A DNA stretch of 64,000 nt from Leptolyngbyaceae cyanobacterium (GTDB taxonomy: Bacteria > Cyanobacteriota > Cyanobacteriia > Cyanobacteriales > Aerosakkonemataceae). The notes beneath the pieces were generated by a model that did no database searches, was not told the DNA's origin, and worked only from the letters and a program-made list of their open reading frames with translations. The position numbers and the translations under genes are program-made. Shown here one piece after another: positions 1 to 7,580 of this stretch; positions within the stretch are counted from its first letter, which is position 1; the number at the start of each line of letters is the position of its first letter. The DNA lies in NCBI GenBank assembly GCA_036703985.1, contig DATNQN010000104.1:1-64000 (forward strand), in the 5' to 3' direction.

Positions 1-40
1 CCTCCCCATCCCCCCATCTATATAAATTTTCTTTGGCGAC

Positions 41-82
41 AATGAATTAGCCCTGCCTTTTTAAGGGGGGCAGGGGGGTTAG
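41..82. repeat. Inverted repeat before the GNAT gene
   Basis: CCCTGCC at 51-57 pairs with GGCAGGG at 69-75, giving a hairpin just upstream of the first gene. The segment AATGAATTAGCCCTGCC resembles the core of the MITE-like family seen at 4859, 37543 and 41274, so this is probably a diverged or truncated member. It could also be the terminator of a gene to the left of the window. Confidence 0.4.
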
Positions 83-112
83 ATTTTCCGAATTTTTCAA
101 GCAATTTTATCC

Positions 113-922
113 ATGAATTCAATCAACTTTACCCAAAATACAGACGCCCAAATCGGGCAAGCGATCGAATCTAATATGCTTGGACATATGTCCTATTTTG
201 CCAACCATTTACCTGGTATGGAAGTACTCGATCGACCAGATATGCTAATAATTAATTCCCGTTTACCATCAGATACATTTAACTACGTGTGTCGGTTAAA
301 TTTCACCGAATCAGAAATCGATCTTTCCCTTAAATTTGCCCTTAATTACTTTCAACAACAACAGTTACCAGCCAGCTGGTGGATCGGTGTAAATTCCAAA
401 CTAACTAACCTCACCGAACATTTGGCAAAACACGGTTTAAAACAAGTAGAAGAAGCAGCAGGTATGGCAATGAATTTAAATCAACTTCCTGCTAAATCTT
501 CCCTACCCGCAGGATTAGAAATTAAGCCAGTAACCAATATTAATGAAATCGAACATTATGCTAATATAATCGCTACTTGTTGGAATCCATCCGATCCAAA
601 TGTCATCAAATTTTATCAACAAGCTGCTGCCATTGCTTTTCGTCCTGAAAGTCCCTTTCGTTTCTATCTCGGTTACTTAGAAAATCAACCTGTAGCTACG
701 GGTGAGTTATGTTTAAGTGGGGGAGTGGCAGGCATTTACGGCTTAGTGACCTTGGAAAAATATAGAAAAATGGGAATTGGTACGGCAATGACTTTTACCG
801 TTCTTTCTCATGCCAAAAATTTAGGTTATCAAACGGCGATTTTGCAAGCATCGGAAGATGGCAAAAGCATTTACTCCCGTTTGGGTTTTAGACAATTCTC
901 TAATTTCCTGATTTATCAATGA
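113..922 (+). CDS. GNAT family N-acetyltransferase
   Basis: A 269-residue protein whose C-terminal half (about 130-269) is a GNAT fold. The acetyl-CoA pyrophosphate-binding loop is visible as RKMGIGTAM (about residues 218-226), followed by the helix and the closing YSRLGFR motif typical of motif B. The N-terminal about 110 residues form an extra domain, as in two-domain GNATs that acetylate small molecules or protein N-termini; the substrate cannot be told from sequence. It is convergent with menH, and the two 3' ends overlap by 7 bp, so they are not co-transcribed. Family call is firm, substrate unknown. Confidence 0.85.
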   Translation: MNSINFTQNTDAQIGQAIESNMLGHMSYFANHLPGMEVLDRPDMLIINSRLPSDTFNYVCRLNFTESEIDLSLKFALNYFQQQQLPASWWIGVNSKLTNLTEHLAKHGLKQVEEAAGMAMNLNQLPAKSSLPAGLEIKPVTNINEIEHYANIIATCWNPSDPNVIKFYQQAAAIAFRPESPFRFYLGYLENQPVATGELCLSGGVAGIYGLVTLEKYRKMGIGTAMTFTVLSHAKNLGYQTAILQASEDGKSIYSRLGFRQFSNFLIYQ

Positions 923-1788
923 GAAATCTGCCAAAAATCACCTATTTGTTGCCAAAGTAAATCCGGTGATTCGATTAAGGGTGCGTGAGTTGTTTCTAAG
1001 GTTTTTAACTGAGCATTAGGCATGATTTCAACCAACTGGGAAGCGATTTCTAAATATTTGCGATCGCGCAACCCAGCGATAACTAATGCAGGTGTTTGAA
1101 TATCCGATAAAAGATGCCAAACAGAAGGCATGACTCCACTGCCAAAATGCTTTAAACTACAAGCTAATCCAGCAGGCTGAATGGGTAATCGTCTGGCAAT
1201 TTCCCGATCGAGAAAATCTTTACCTTTCTCGACTATTCCTTGGAAAAGAGGTTGCGTTAACCAAAAATTTAGAAAATCTAAAGGGTCGGAGTTGATAATT
1301 TTTTCCGCTAGTTTCTCATCGGCTTGCCTCCTAGCTTGACGAACAGATTCTGACTCGATCCCGGCAGTTGTAGAAACTAAAATTAGGGAATGGAGACGGG
1401 AGGAATTTTTGACAGCAAATTGCAATGCCAAACGCCCACCCATTGAATAACCAAATAAATGAAACTTGCCTACTCCTAAAAAATCAAGCCATTGTTCTAA
1501 TAAAAGTACTTGTCCGTTAGTTGGGAAAACGTCGCCATCTTCCCAAACGCTAGTTTTGCCATGTCCGGGTAAATCCGGCATCAAACAACGGTATTTATTG
1601 TTGATGAAATCGGAAATAGTGAAAAAATCGCGACTGCTGCCCGTGAAGCCATGCAAAAATACGATCGCATCCCCTGTTTCCAACCCAGAATCAACGTAAA
1701 AAAAGTCTCCCACAAGACTTTTGTAACAGCAATTTTTCACCAAATTAAAAGACTGATAAAGTTCGGTTGTGCTGTAAAAACCAGTCAT
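916..1788 (-). CDS. menH: Alpha/beta hydrolase, probable MenH (SHCHC synthase)
   Basis: A 290-residue alpha/beta hydrolase. The oxyanion region is FLHGFTGSS (44-52), the nucleophile elbow GYSMGG places Ser115, and Asp242 (GLRDRKY) and His268 (THAPLIE) complete a triad. This pattern and length match MenH, which removes pyruvate from SEPHCHC to give 2-succinyl-6-hydroxy-2,4-cyclohexadiene-1-carboxylate in phylloquinone/menaquinone synthesis; in cyanobacteria phylloquinone serves photosystem I. The first codons overlap the end of the upstream esterase gene by 44 bp, implying co-transcription or a slightly later true start. A general esterase is the alternative because alpha/beta hydrolases are hard to separate by motif alone. 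Confidence 0.75.
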   Translation of the reverse strand: MTGFYSTTELYQSFNLVKNCCYKSLVGDFFYVDSGLETGDAIVFLHGFTGSSRDFFTISDFINNKYRCLMPDLPGHGKTSVWEDGDVFPTNGQVLLLEQWLDFLGVGKFHLFGYSMGGRLALQFAVKNSSRLHSLILVSTTAGIESESVRQARRQADEKLAEKIINSDPLDFLNFWLTQPLFQGIVEKGKDFLDREIARRLPIQPAGLACSLKHFGSGVMPSVWHLLSDIQTPALVIAGLRDRKYLEIASQLVEIMPNAQLKTLETTHAPLIESPDLLWQQIGDFWQISH

Positions 1789-2389
1789 ATAATCCTGGAT
1801 TAGCGTAAGTTTCCGTCCAAGAATCGTGACCTGTTTCCGGGTAAACTGTAAACTTTACATTCCCGCCACAATCTTTCAGCGCCGTTACCATTTTTTCCGA
1901 TTCGCTAAAAGGAACGGCGGTATCGATCGCACCGTGAAACACCCAAATCGGAAGATCTTTTAGTTTGTAAGCATCCATTGGGTTTCCACGACCGCACACA
2001 GGCGCTATGGCAGCAAAACGATCGGGTTGTGCGGCAGCTAAACGCCAAGTGCCATAACCGCCCATGCTTAAACCAGTCAGATAAATTCGCTCTAAATTGA
2101 CATTGTAAGCTGCGATCGCTTCATCAAGTAAAGTATTCAAAAGCGGGACAGACCAATATTGACCGCGCGGACATTGGGGAGAAACCACAATAAACGGAAA
2201 TTCCGGTTTATTTTCGACAATTTTGGCAACTCCGTGCCTTTTTACATCATTTACATTAGAACCCCGTTCGCCAGAACCGTGCAGAAACAAAATAAGCGGC
2301 CATTTTCCCCTTGTGTCATATTGCTTGGGTAAAAATAGCAAGTAATCGTAGCTTTCTGTACGAGTAATCGGTATTTGCGTACTCAACAT
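1745..2389 (-). CDS. Alpha/beta hydrolase of the phospholipase/carboxylesterase or prolyl-oligopeptidase type
   Basis: A 214-residue single-domain serine hydrolase without a signal peptide. ILFLHGSGERG (33-43) is the oxyanion segment, GLSMGGYG puts the nucleophile at Ser108, Asp156 (FHGAIDTAVP) is the acid and His188 (ETGHDSW) the base. The layout matches the PF02230/dienelactone-hydrolase-like group of cytosolic esterases. Its 3' end overlaps the start of menH on the same strand, so the two are probably one transcript. Substrate unknown. Confidence 0.8.
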   Translation of the reverse strand: MLSTQIPITRTESYDYLLFLPKQYDTRGKWPLILFLHGSGERGSNVNDVKRHGVAKIVENKPEFPFIVVSPQCPRGQYWSVPLLNTLLDEAIAAYNVNLERIYLTGLSMGGYGTWRLAAAQPDRFAAIAPVCGRGNPMDAYKLKDLPIWVFHGAIDTAVPFSESEKMVTALKDCGGNVKFTVYPETGHDSWTETYANPGLYDWFLQHNRTLSVF

Positions 2390-2580
2390 AAACTTTTTTG
2401 CTCGTCAGTTTTCAACGCGATAGGTTATAAATAGTGTTTTATCACCAAATTCGTGCTAAAACACCTACAATTTGGCATAATTAGGCTACTGCGCTCGGCT
2501 AATTACTGCTTATTTAATTATTAGACCTCTCCCAAAAAGAATGTAGAGATCTTCTTCTTTTTAAAAGACTGAGTTACATA

Positions 2581-2611
2581 GAAACCCGGTTTCTTGAAGA
2601 AACCGGGTTTC
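2581..2611. repeat. AGAAACCCGGTTTCT-family inverted pair
   Basis: GAAACCCGGTTTCT (2581-2594), a TGA spacer, then AGAAACCGGGTTTC (2598-2611) form a perfect 14-bp hairpin. The same palindrome recurs at 10271-10303, 26581-26595, 62271-62285 and about 62324-62338, so it is a dispersed repeat rather than a terminator particular to this gene; no T run follows. Confidence 0.8.
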
Positions 2612-2667
2612 TCGGCTGATTGAAAAAGTCGATTTCTACAAATACAACCTGCTTAGTTTCTAATATT
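2611..2667. repeat. Direct duplicate of the miaB 3' end (copy 1)
   Basis: The first 31 bases, beginning CTCGGCTGATTGAAAAAGTC, are identical to 2751-2781. The rest is a diverged match to the last codons of miaB up to 2809. Read on the minus strand, copy 1 still resembles the MiaB C-terminus (ILETKQVV against ILEAKQAV) but has lost the stop codon. The copies lie 140 bp apart. Confidence 0.8.
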
Positions 2668-2670
2668 CCT

Positions 2671-2715
2671 CGTTCCCAGGTTCAACCTGGGAACGAAGAA
2701 TGGAGGCTCTGCCTC
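2671..2715. repeat. REP-like double hairpin (copy R1)
   Basis: The arms CGTTCCCAGGTT and AACCTGGGAACG with a one-base centre (2671-2695) are followed by GAGGC-TCT-GCCTC (2703-2715). The same two-hairpin unit flanks the RAYT pseudogene at 45139-45183 and, inverted, 45742-45788, and occurs alone at 62394-62440. It sits between the duplicated miaB ends. Confidence 0.75.
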
Positions 2716-2775
2716 TTGGTACAAGATTTGAGTCAATTTATCTATTGACCCTCGGCTGATTGAAAAAGTCGATTT

Positions 2776-4140
2776 CTACAAAACTACAGCCTGCTTAGCT
2801 TCTAATATTTTCCCAGTCAAGCTAAAGGCGCGAACTTCCGAGATTTTCACTTTCACCAATTGACCTTTTAGTTCATCGATATTGCCGTGGAAAAACGTCA
2901 AGCGGTTACCGCGCGTCCTACCCATTACTTGATGGGGGTCTTTAGGATTTTCAGCTTCTACCAATACTTCTTCTGGGCGATCGAAATAGCGCTGCGATCG
3001 CTCGGCTGCTTTAATAGAAACTAAATGATTGAGGCGTTGCAATCGATCGGCTTTCACCTCTTCCGGAAGTTGATTTTCCCACAAAGCAGCAGGCGTTCCC
3101 GGACGAGGAGAATAAGCCGCCGTGTTCAACAAATCGAAACCGATATCTTCCACCAATTTGAGCGTATTTTCAAATTGTTGTTCCGTTTCTCCGGGAAAAC
3201 CCACAATAGCATCCGCACTAATCGAAGCATCCGGCATATATTCCCGAATCTTATCAATAATCCGGCGATATTTTTCCTGCGTGTAGCCTCGCGCCATAGC
3301 CTTGAGTACTTCGTTATCCCCAGATTGAAAAGGAATGTGGAAGTGTTCGCAGACTTTAGGTAATTCTGCACAAGCTTTAATTAGCCGTTCTGTAAAATAA
3401 CGGGGGTGACTGGTAGCGAAACGAATGCGATCAATTCCCGGCACGTCATGCACGTAGTAAAGTAAATCGGTCAAAGTGTGCTGATGGCGACCTTCCGGAG
3501 TTACCCCAGGCAAATCTCGACCGTAAGCATCAATATTTTGACCCAGTAAAGTTACTTCCTTATAACCCAAACGTCCCAACTCAACCATTTCAGCACGAAT
3601 CGCTTCGGGAGTGCGAGACTGTTCCACACCCCGCACGTTCGGAACTACGCAATAAGTACAGCGTTCGTTGCAACCGTAAATCACGTTCACCCAAGCAGTC
3701 ACGGTACTATCCCGTCGCGGCTTGGTAATATCTTCCATAATATGAACCGGTTCTGTCGCCACAACCTGATTGCCCTGAAATACTTGTTCCAGCAAGTCTT
3801 CCAGGCGATTAGCGTGTTGTGGCCCCATCACTAAATCTAATTCTGGCACCCGCCGCAGCAGCGCTTCACCTTCTTGTTGGGCAACGCAACCAGCTACGAT
3901 CAAAGTCAAATCAGCTTCTTCCTGTTTCCGCTTGGCTTGTCTACCCAAGTACGAATAAACTTTTTGTTCGGCGTTATCCCGAATCGTGCAAGTATTATAT
4001 AGAATCAGGTTTGCATCGTTAGGGTCTTCTGACCACTCAAAACCCATATCTTCCAGGATGCCAGCCATGCGTTCGGAGTCGGCTTTATTCATCTGGCAGC
4101 CGAAGGTAGTGATGTGATAGCGGCGACGGGAGATGGTCAT
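2776..4140 (-). CDS. miaB: tRNA-2-methylthio-N6-dimethylallyladenosine synthase MiaB
   Basis: A 454-residue radical-SAM methylthiotransferase. The N-terminal UPF0004 domain carries the three cysteines of the auxiliary 4Fe-4S cluster (Cys15, Cys51, Cys85). The radical-SAM motif CNERCTYC supplies Cys157, Cys161 and Cys164, and a C-terminal TRAM domain runs from about 380 ([10 protein letters not shown] to TGKILEA). It converts i6A37 to ms2i6A37 in tRNAs reading UNN codons. Length and cysteine spacing match MiaB rather than RimO or MtaB. The gene appears monocistronic. The 3' end has been partially duplicated downstream (2611-2667). Confidence 0.95.
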   Translation of the reverse strand: MTISRRRYHITTFGCQMNKADSERMAGILEDMGFEWSEDPNDANLILYNTCTIRDNAEQKVYSYLGRQAKRKQEEADLTLIVAGCVAQQEGEALLRRVPELDLVMGPQHANRLEDLLEQVFQGNQVVATEPVHIMEDITKPRRDSTVTAWVNVIYGCNERCTYCVVPNVRGVEQSRTPEAIRAEMVELGRLGYKEVTLLGQNIDAYGRDLPGVTPEGRHQHTLTDLLYYVHDVPGIDRIRFATSHPRYFTERLIKACAELPKVCEHFHIPFQSGDNEVLKAMARGYTQEKYRRIIDKIREYMPDASISADAIVGFPGETEQQFENTLKLVEDIGFDLLNTAAYSPRPGTPAALWENQLPEEVKADRLQRLNHLVSIKAAERSQRYFDRPEEVLVEAENPKDPHQVMGRTRGNRLTFFHGNIDELKGQLVKVKISEVRAFSLTGKILEAKQAVVL

Positions 4141-4438
4141 GGTCAGTTACAAGCAAAAATGGTCAACAATTTTTAAACTCTTATAAATTATATATTTTTG
4201 CCCTCTATCTTGGCGGGTTTCGTCTTAGGCGCGATTTTGGCAATTGATTTTTTGCCACTTAAATTGGGAATTGCGAATTTTTCATGTGAAATAAGTAGGA
4301 AGGTGCTTTCTAAACAGAACTATCTAAGCTTTACCCCTCTTCCCTTGCAGCCTGCTAGCCGCTCTCAACGATCGATTTTCCGACCCACCTATTTAGATAT
4401 TGGTAATTTTTGGAAAACTGTCTATTTTTTTGACATCT

Positions 4439-4876
4439 ATGTTATTGATTCTCAATCAATCCAAACTATTTACGCGCTTCCTAACTTTTGGTGCTTTTTT
4501 AGTCATCCCGTCATCCCCAGCCTACCCACAAAACCAATCTTTTTTCACCTCATCCATACCAGCACAAGCACCTACTACCAGAGAGGATAGAGTTCTCAAA
4601 GCTATCTGGCAACTTCCGGAAGTCCAAAGAAAAGCAAGAGAAATTCAGAGACTATCAAATGGTAGAGTACGAGTCAAGTTAATGGTGGAAAGCGAACCAA
4701 CCGCTAATGAACCATACTATACAATTCGCGTTTTTGAGGATCGTCAGGATAGGATTGCTACTTTGTATTGGTTCCGAGTAGCTAGTCCCAGCGGTGTAAT
4801 TACCGTTCAAAATGAAGTTACAGGAGATTACATTTCTCTGGAACAGTGGCGGAAAAGATATAGCGATCCTAAATGA
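4439..4876 (+). CDS. Small exported protein of unknown function
   Basis: The ATG at 4439 gives 145 residues; the frame is open from a TTG at 4400, but the ATG puts a hydrophobic signal-like segment (about residues 9-28, ending SSPAYPQ) at the N-terminus. The mature part is about 115 residues, mixed alpha/beta (LPEVQRKAREIQRLSNGRV, then beta-rich YYTIRVFED), with no motif I recognise. The last codons YSDPK-stop are formed by the terminal repeat of a MITE-like element (4859-4963), so the native C-terminus may have been different. No obvious operon partner. Confidence 0.6.
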   Translation: MLLILNQSKLFTRFLTFGAFLVIPSSPAYPQNQSFFTSSIPAQAPTTREDRVLKAIWQLPEVQRKAREIQRLSNGRVRVKLMVESEPTANEPYYTIRVFEDRQDRIATLYWFRVASPSGVITVQNEVTGDYISLEQWRKRYSDPK

Positions 4877-4963
4877 ATTGCGAACAATCTTAACCCCTCC
4901 CAACCCTCCCCTTACCAAGGGGAGGGCTAGGGTGGGGTTGATTATTTAAATAGGATCGCTATA
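4859..4963. mobile_element. MITE-like element, copy 1 (105 bp)
   Basis: A perfect 13-bp terminal inverted repeat, TATAGCGATCCTA (4859-4871) and TAGGATCGCTATA (4951-4963), encloses a core rich in CCCTCCC/GGGAGGG that folds on itself (CCCTCCCCTTACC-AAGGGGAGGG). There is no coding capacity. Related copies are at 37543-37722 (same 13-bp ends) and 41274-41354 (reverse orientation, shortened). The left end overlaps the last codons of the preceding gene and provides its stop. Confidence 0.75.
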
Positions 4964-5304
4964 ATTCTCAATATTTTTTTTAGATTACTAAAAACTAAAA
5001 CAGCTTCACCCGTTTGGGTGATACAACTCGATAAATAAAGTACATAGACGCCGATTTTGATTTCGTCCGAGCGATGGGAAATTCAACTTTTTCCGTAAAT
5101 CGGCCTCTACCTATTTGTATCAATTATTAAGTTAACCCATATTACTATATGTACCTTTTTGAGGCATCACCTGAATTGGGTATTTGTTGACTGATAACGA
5201 TTAAATTAACGAGTGGTAAAATTTGAATTTTTTTTTATTTTATCCTGACGGTTTAACTATATAGGCGAATGACGCAGTAGAACCTCTAAATAAGGACATC
5301 TACA
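4964..5304. other. Upstream region of the RGSGR-repeat gene
   Basis: There are 341 bp without a gene, AT-rich, with a T9 tract at about 5229-5237. AAGGAC (about 5291-5296) lies 8 bases before the ATG at 5305 and is a plausible ribosome binding site. The long leader could hold regulatory sites for the downstream gene, but I see no clear NtcA site (GTA-N8-TAC) or HetR palindrome in it. Confidence 0.4.
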
Positions 5305-5856
5305 ATGCGCTCCTACAGTTCCCTACTCTTATCAGGCTTGTTACTCACCGGTATTGCATCTGGCCTTAAAATAGTTGAATATAAAAATCATGACAAATTA
5401 GGCAAGTTTGATTCTGAAAAACTTCATTTAGTAGTTCAAAAATGGGAAAATTCAAACAAAGAAAGTCGTGGCAGTGGAAGAGTTGCACCTGCTAGTCCCC
5501 TTCCCGATGCAGCTGAAGAAAATTTGTTAGCGCAGTCAGAAAGCGACAAAAAAGAAGCTCGTGGCAGCGGCAGATTTGCACCCGTTCATCCCCTTCCCGA
5601 TTCTGCTGAAGAAAATTTGTTAAGCCAGGTAGAGAGCGACAAAAAAGAAAGTCGTGGCAGTGGAAGGTTTTTACCTGCCAATCCTATTTCTGATGGGGTT
5701 GAAGAAAATTTATTAGCTGATGTACAGAAAGAAAACAAAGAGAGTCGGGGTAGCGGACGATTGGCTCCCGATTTTCCCCAGTTTGATTCTTCTCAAGAAA
5801 GTTTAGTAGCGGAGAGTAAAACCCGCAGAAGAAAAGTTGTGATTGTATATAGTTAA
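5305..5856 (+). CDS. Exported protein with four tandem RGSGR pentapeptides (PatX-like)
   Basis: A 183-residue protein with an N-terminal hydrophobic segment (about residues 6-21) that should send it to or through the cytoplasmic membrane. After a 30-residue linker come four units of exactly 31 residues, each containing RGSGR (55-59, 86-90, 117-121, 148-152). The unit consensus is roughly KESRGSGRxAPxxPLPDxxE followed by ENLLAQxES. The C-terminus is basic (KTRRRK). RGSGR is the active pentapeptide of PatS and HetN, which bind the master regulator HetR in Anabaena. PatX is the related exported RG(S/T)GR protein of filamentous cyanobacteria, including species without heterocysts. I infer that this is a PatX-type peptide precursor with four potential peptides; processing and a HetR partner are not shown in this window. 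AAGGAC precedes the ATG by 8 bases. Confidence 0.75.
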   Translation: MRSYSSLLLSGLLLTGIASGLKIVEYKNHDKLGKFDSEKLHLVVQKWENSNKESRGSGRVAPASPLPDAAEENLLAQSESDKKEARGSGRFAPVHPLPDSAEENLLSQVESDKKESRGSGRFLPANPISDGVEENLLADVQKENKESRGSGRLAPDFPQFDSSQESLVAESKTRRRKVVIVYS

Positions 5857-5952
5857 TTAAATTGCCAAGCCGGAATCATGCTGAAAACAGCTTTTGAATA
5901 ATTCATAGTTAGCTTTAACTAGTGGCTGTGTAGGTTGGTTGATGTTAATTCT

Positions 5953-7398
5953 TTATCTCTTCATTAGTTGTGGTTTCCAAGTACCATGAAAACTCATAGG
6001 AACTGGGCTAGGTAAAGCTAGTTTGCAGACAGGTTCTTCATCAAGTCTTTCGCTATCAAAAACCCAAACTTCGCTGCTGTTGGCGTTACCATCAAACACG
6101 ACAGTTAGTATCCAACTCCGCTCTGGAGTAATGGTATCTGCAACGTATATTGGTTCGGTAGGATAACGATTTTCTCCTAAATCTGCTTCGGTAAGGGTGG
6201 CTGTTCGATCGTCAAAACGCGCGATCGCACCATATATTTCTTTAGTGGTATCAATTCCTTGTCTGTGCAAAGATAAGTAAGTGGAGTGGGAAGCTTTCCC
6301 GACTCGCGCTGGTGGTACGATCGGGAATTCACAATCTCTATCTAATAATTCCTGAGTTGCCTTTACTTTACCAGTTTTGGGATCGAGATTGACTTGCCAC
6401 AGAGTTGATTTGGCTGGAGTTTGGGTTTGTCCGGTAGCGACTTCTTTGAGGCGCTGGTTAGTTTGAAAGTCGCGATAGTGAATGAAGTCAACGCTTACCG
6501 AATCGCGATCGTTTACATAACCGTTACTAAAATGCCATTGATACCAAGGTTCTGTTTCGCCGCGACTAAGTAAAGATAGAGTTTCTCGATCGAAAATTAA
6601 GATTTGAGTTCCTAGTTCGGGTTTCCATTCCATCGCATTGCTGAAACTAGATAAACCGATGACTGTCGGTAATAAATTTATTCGCACTGGCGGTATAAAA
6701 AATATTAAGTATTGTCCCGCCATGACAAAATCATGAACTAGGGGAATTCCATCGATGGGGAACGATGATTTTTGGATGATTTTACCCGTGCGATCGCTTT
6801 TAAAGAGATTCAGCTTGGCATGAATTCCTATACTGATGCCAAAGTTAAAAATTTCTCCCGTTTCTGGGTCGCATTTGGGATGAGCAGAATAAGCTATTCC
6901 TTTATCTAATCCTTCTAAATTATCTAATCCCCGAGTTTCTAATGTCTGAAGGTCGAGAGAATGGGGATTGTCACCTTCCCAAAGCGCTAGTAATTTATCG
7001 GGTAACGCCAGTACCGATGTGTTAGCAGCATTTTTGAGCGGTCTTAACCATTGATTCCAAAATGGCCCTGGCGGGGTCATTCCGTAGTTGCCATAAAGTA
7101 ATTTTCCAGCTTTTGATTCTGCTAAATAACCGACTGTTTGTACGTAACGATAAACGCCTGTTGCACCTTCATCGGTAAAATGGACGGCAAGAATTGCACC
7201 ATCTCCGTCAAACCAATGTCCTACTCTCATCCCACCGCGTTCTAAACGACCCGGGCCATTGCGATAGAGACTACCGCGTAAACCAGCTGGTATTTTGCCA
7301 CTTACTATTGGTAAAGGAGTGAGGGGAAATTCTCCAGCAGGTTGGGAAAGCGCTTTCCCCCAAGTTGGTTGGGTAGTTGATTTTGCGATCGCAGTCAT
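5953..7398 (-). CDS. Carotenoid oxygenase (apocarotenoid-15,15'-oxygenase type)
   Basis: A 481-residue member of the RPE65/NCED family of non-haem iron beta-propellers. The four iron-binding histidines can be assigned to His173 (YSAHPKCD), His222 (LVHDFVM), His289 (QWHFSNG) and His471 near the C-terminus (MSFHGTW). Length and motif spacing agree with the Synechocystis ACO/Diox1 enzyme, which cleaves apo-carotenals to retinal. No signal peptide, so it acts in the cytosol or at the membrane surface. The ATG at 7398 follows an AT-rich leader. It is a lone gene, so the substrate (apocarotenal or full-length carotenoid) cannot be settled from context. Confidence 0.9.
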   Translation of the reverse strand: MTAIAKSTTQPTWGKALSQPAGEFPLTPLPIVSGKIPAGLRGSLYRNGPGRLERGGMRVGHWFDGDGAILAVHFTDEGATGVYRYVQTVGYLAESKAGKLLYGNYGMTPPGPFWNQWLRPLKNAANTSVLALPDKLLALWEGDNPHSLDLQTLETRGLDNLEGLDKGIAYSAHPKCDPETGEIFNFGISIGIHAKLNLFKSDRTGKIIQKSSFPIDGIPLVHDFVMAGQYLIFFIPPVRINLLPTVIGLSSFSNAMEWKPELGTQILIFDRETLSLLSRGETEPWYQWHFSNGYVNDRDSVSVDFIHYRDFQTNQRLKEVATGQTQTPAKSTLWQVNLDPKTGKVKATQELLDRDCEFPIVPPARVGKASHSTYLSLHRQGIDTTKEIYGAIARFDDRTATLTEADLGENRYPTEPIYVADTITPERSWILTVVFDGNANSSEVWVFDSERLDEEPVCKLALPSPVPMSFHGTWKPQLMKR

Positions 7399-7421
7399 TC
7401 GATTTTAGATTTTGGATTTTA

Positions 7422-7580
7422 GATTTTGGATTGGCTGGGCAACGATCGGACGGAGCTTGAAATAAGCGAGAATTTCTATAGATGAGGGTATAGGGAGATA
7501 GAAAGACACAGACAGAGGTATAAAATAAGTTAAGTTTTATCCTTCAGACTTCATACTTCAGACTTCATCCTTCAGACTTC
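7422..7580. repeat. Low-complexity short-period repeats
   Basis: Short degenerate units (GATTTTAGATTTTGGATT near 7400-7430; CTTCAGACTTCATACTTCAG around 7540-7580) fill the gap between the carotenoid oxygenase and the TPR gene. Similar reiterated sequence appears at 12440-12590. No gene. Confidence 0.6.

Larger units (their letters stand above)
2390..2775. other. Repeat-filled gap between miaB and the esterase
   Basis: There is no gene in these 386 bp. They contain a perfect 14-bp palindrome pair (2581-2611), a second decayed copy of the 3' end of miaB (2611-2667 versus 2751-2809) and, between the two copies, a REP-like double hairpin (2671-2715). It looks like a hot spot for small-element insertion behind the miaB stop codon. 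Confidence 0.75.

Noticed and set aside
4198-4590. Plus-strand frame before the exported protein
   Set aside because: Overlaps the better-supported frame from 4439 and lacks any recognised family or ribosome binding site.
5467-5760. 93-bp periodic DNA repeat as a possible CRISPR or minisatellite
   Set aside because: It is exactly in frame inside a gene with synonymous differences; no spacers and no cas genes.
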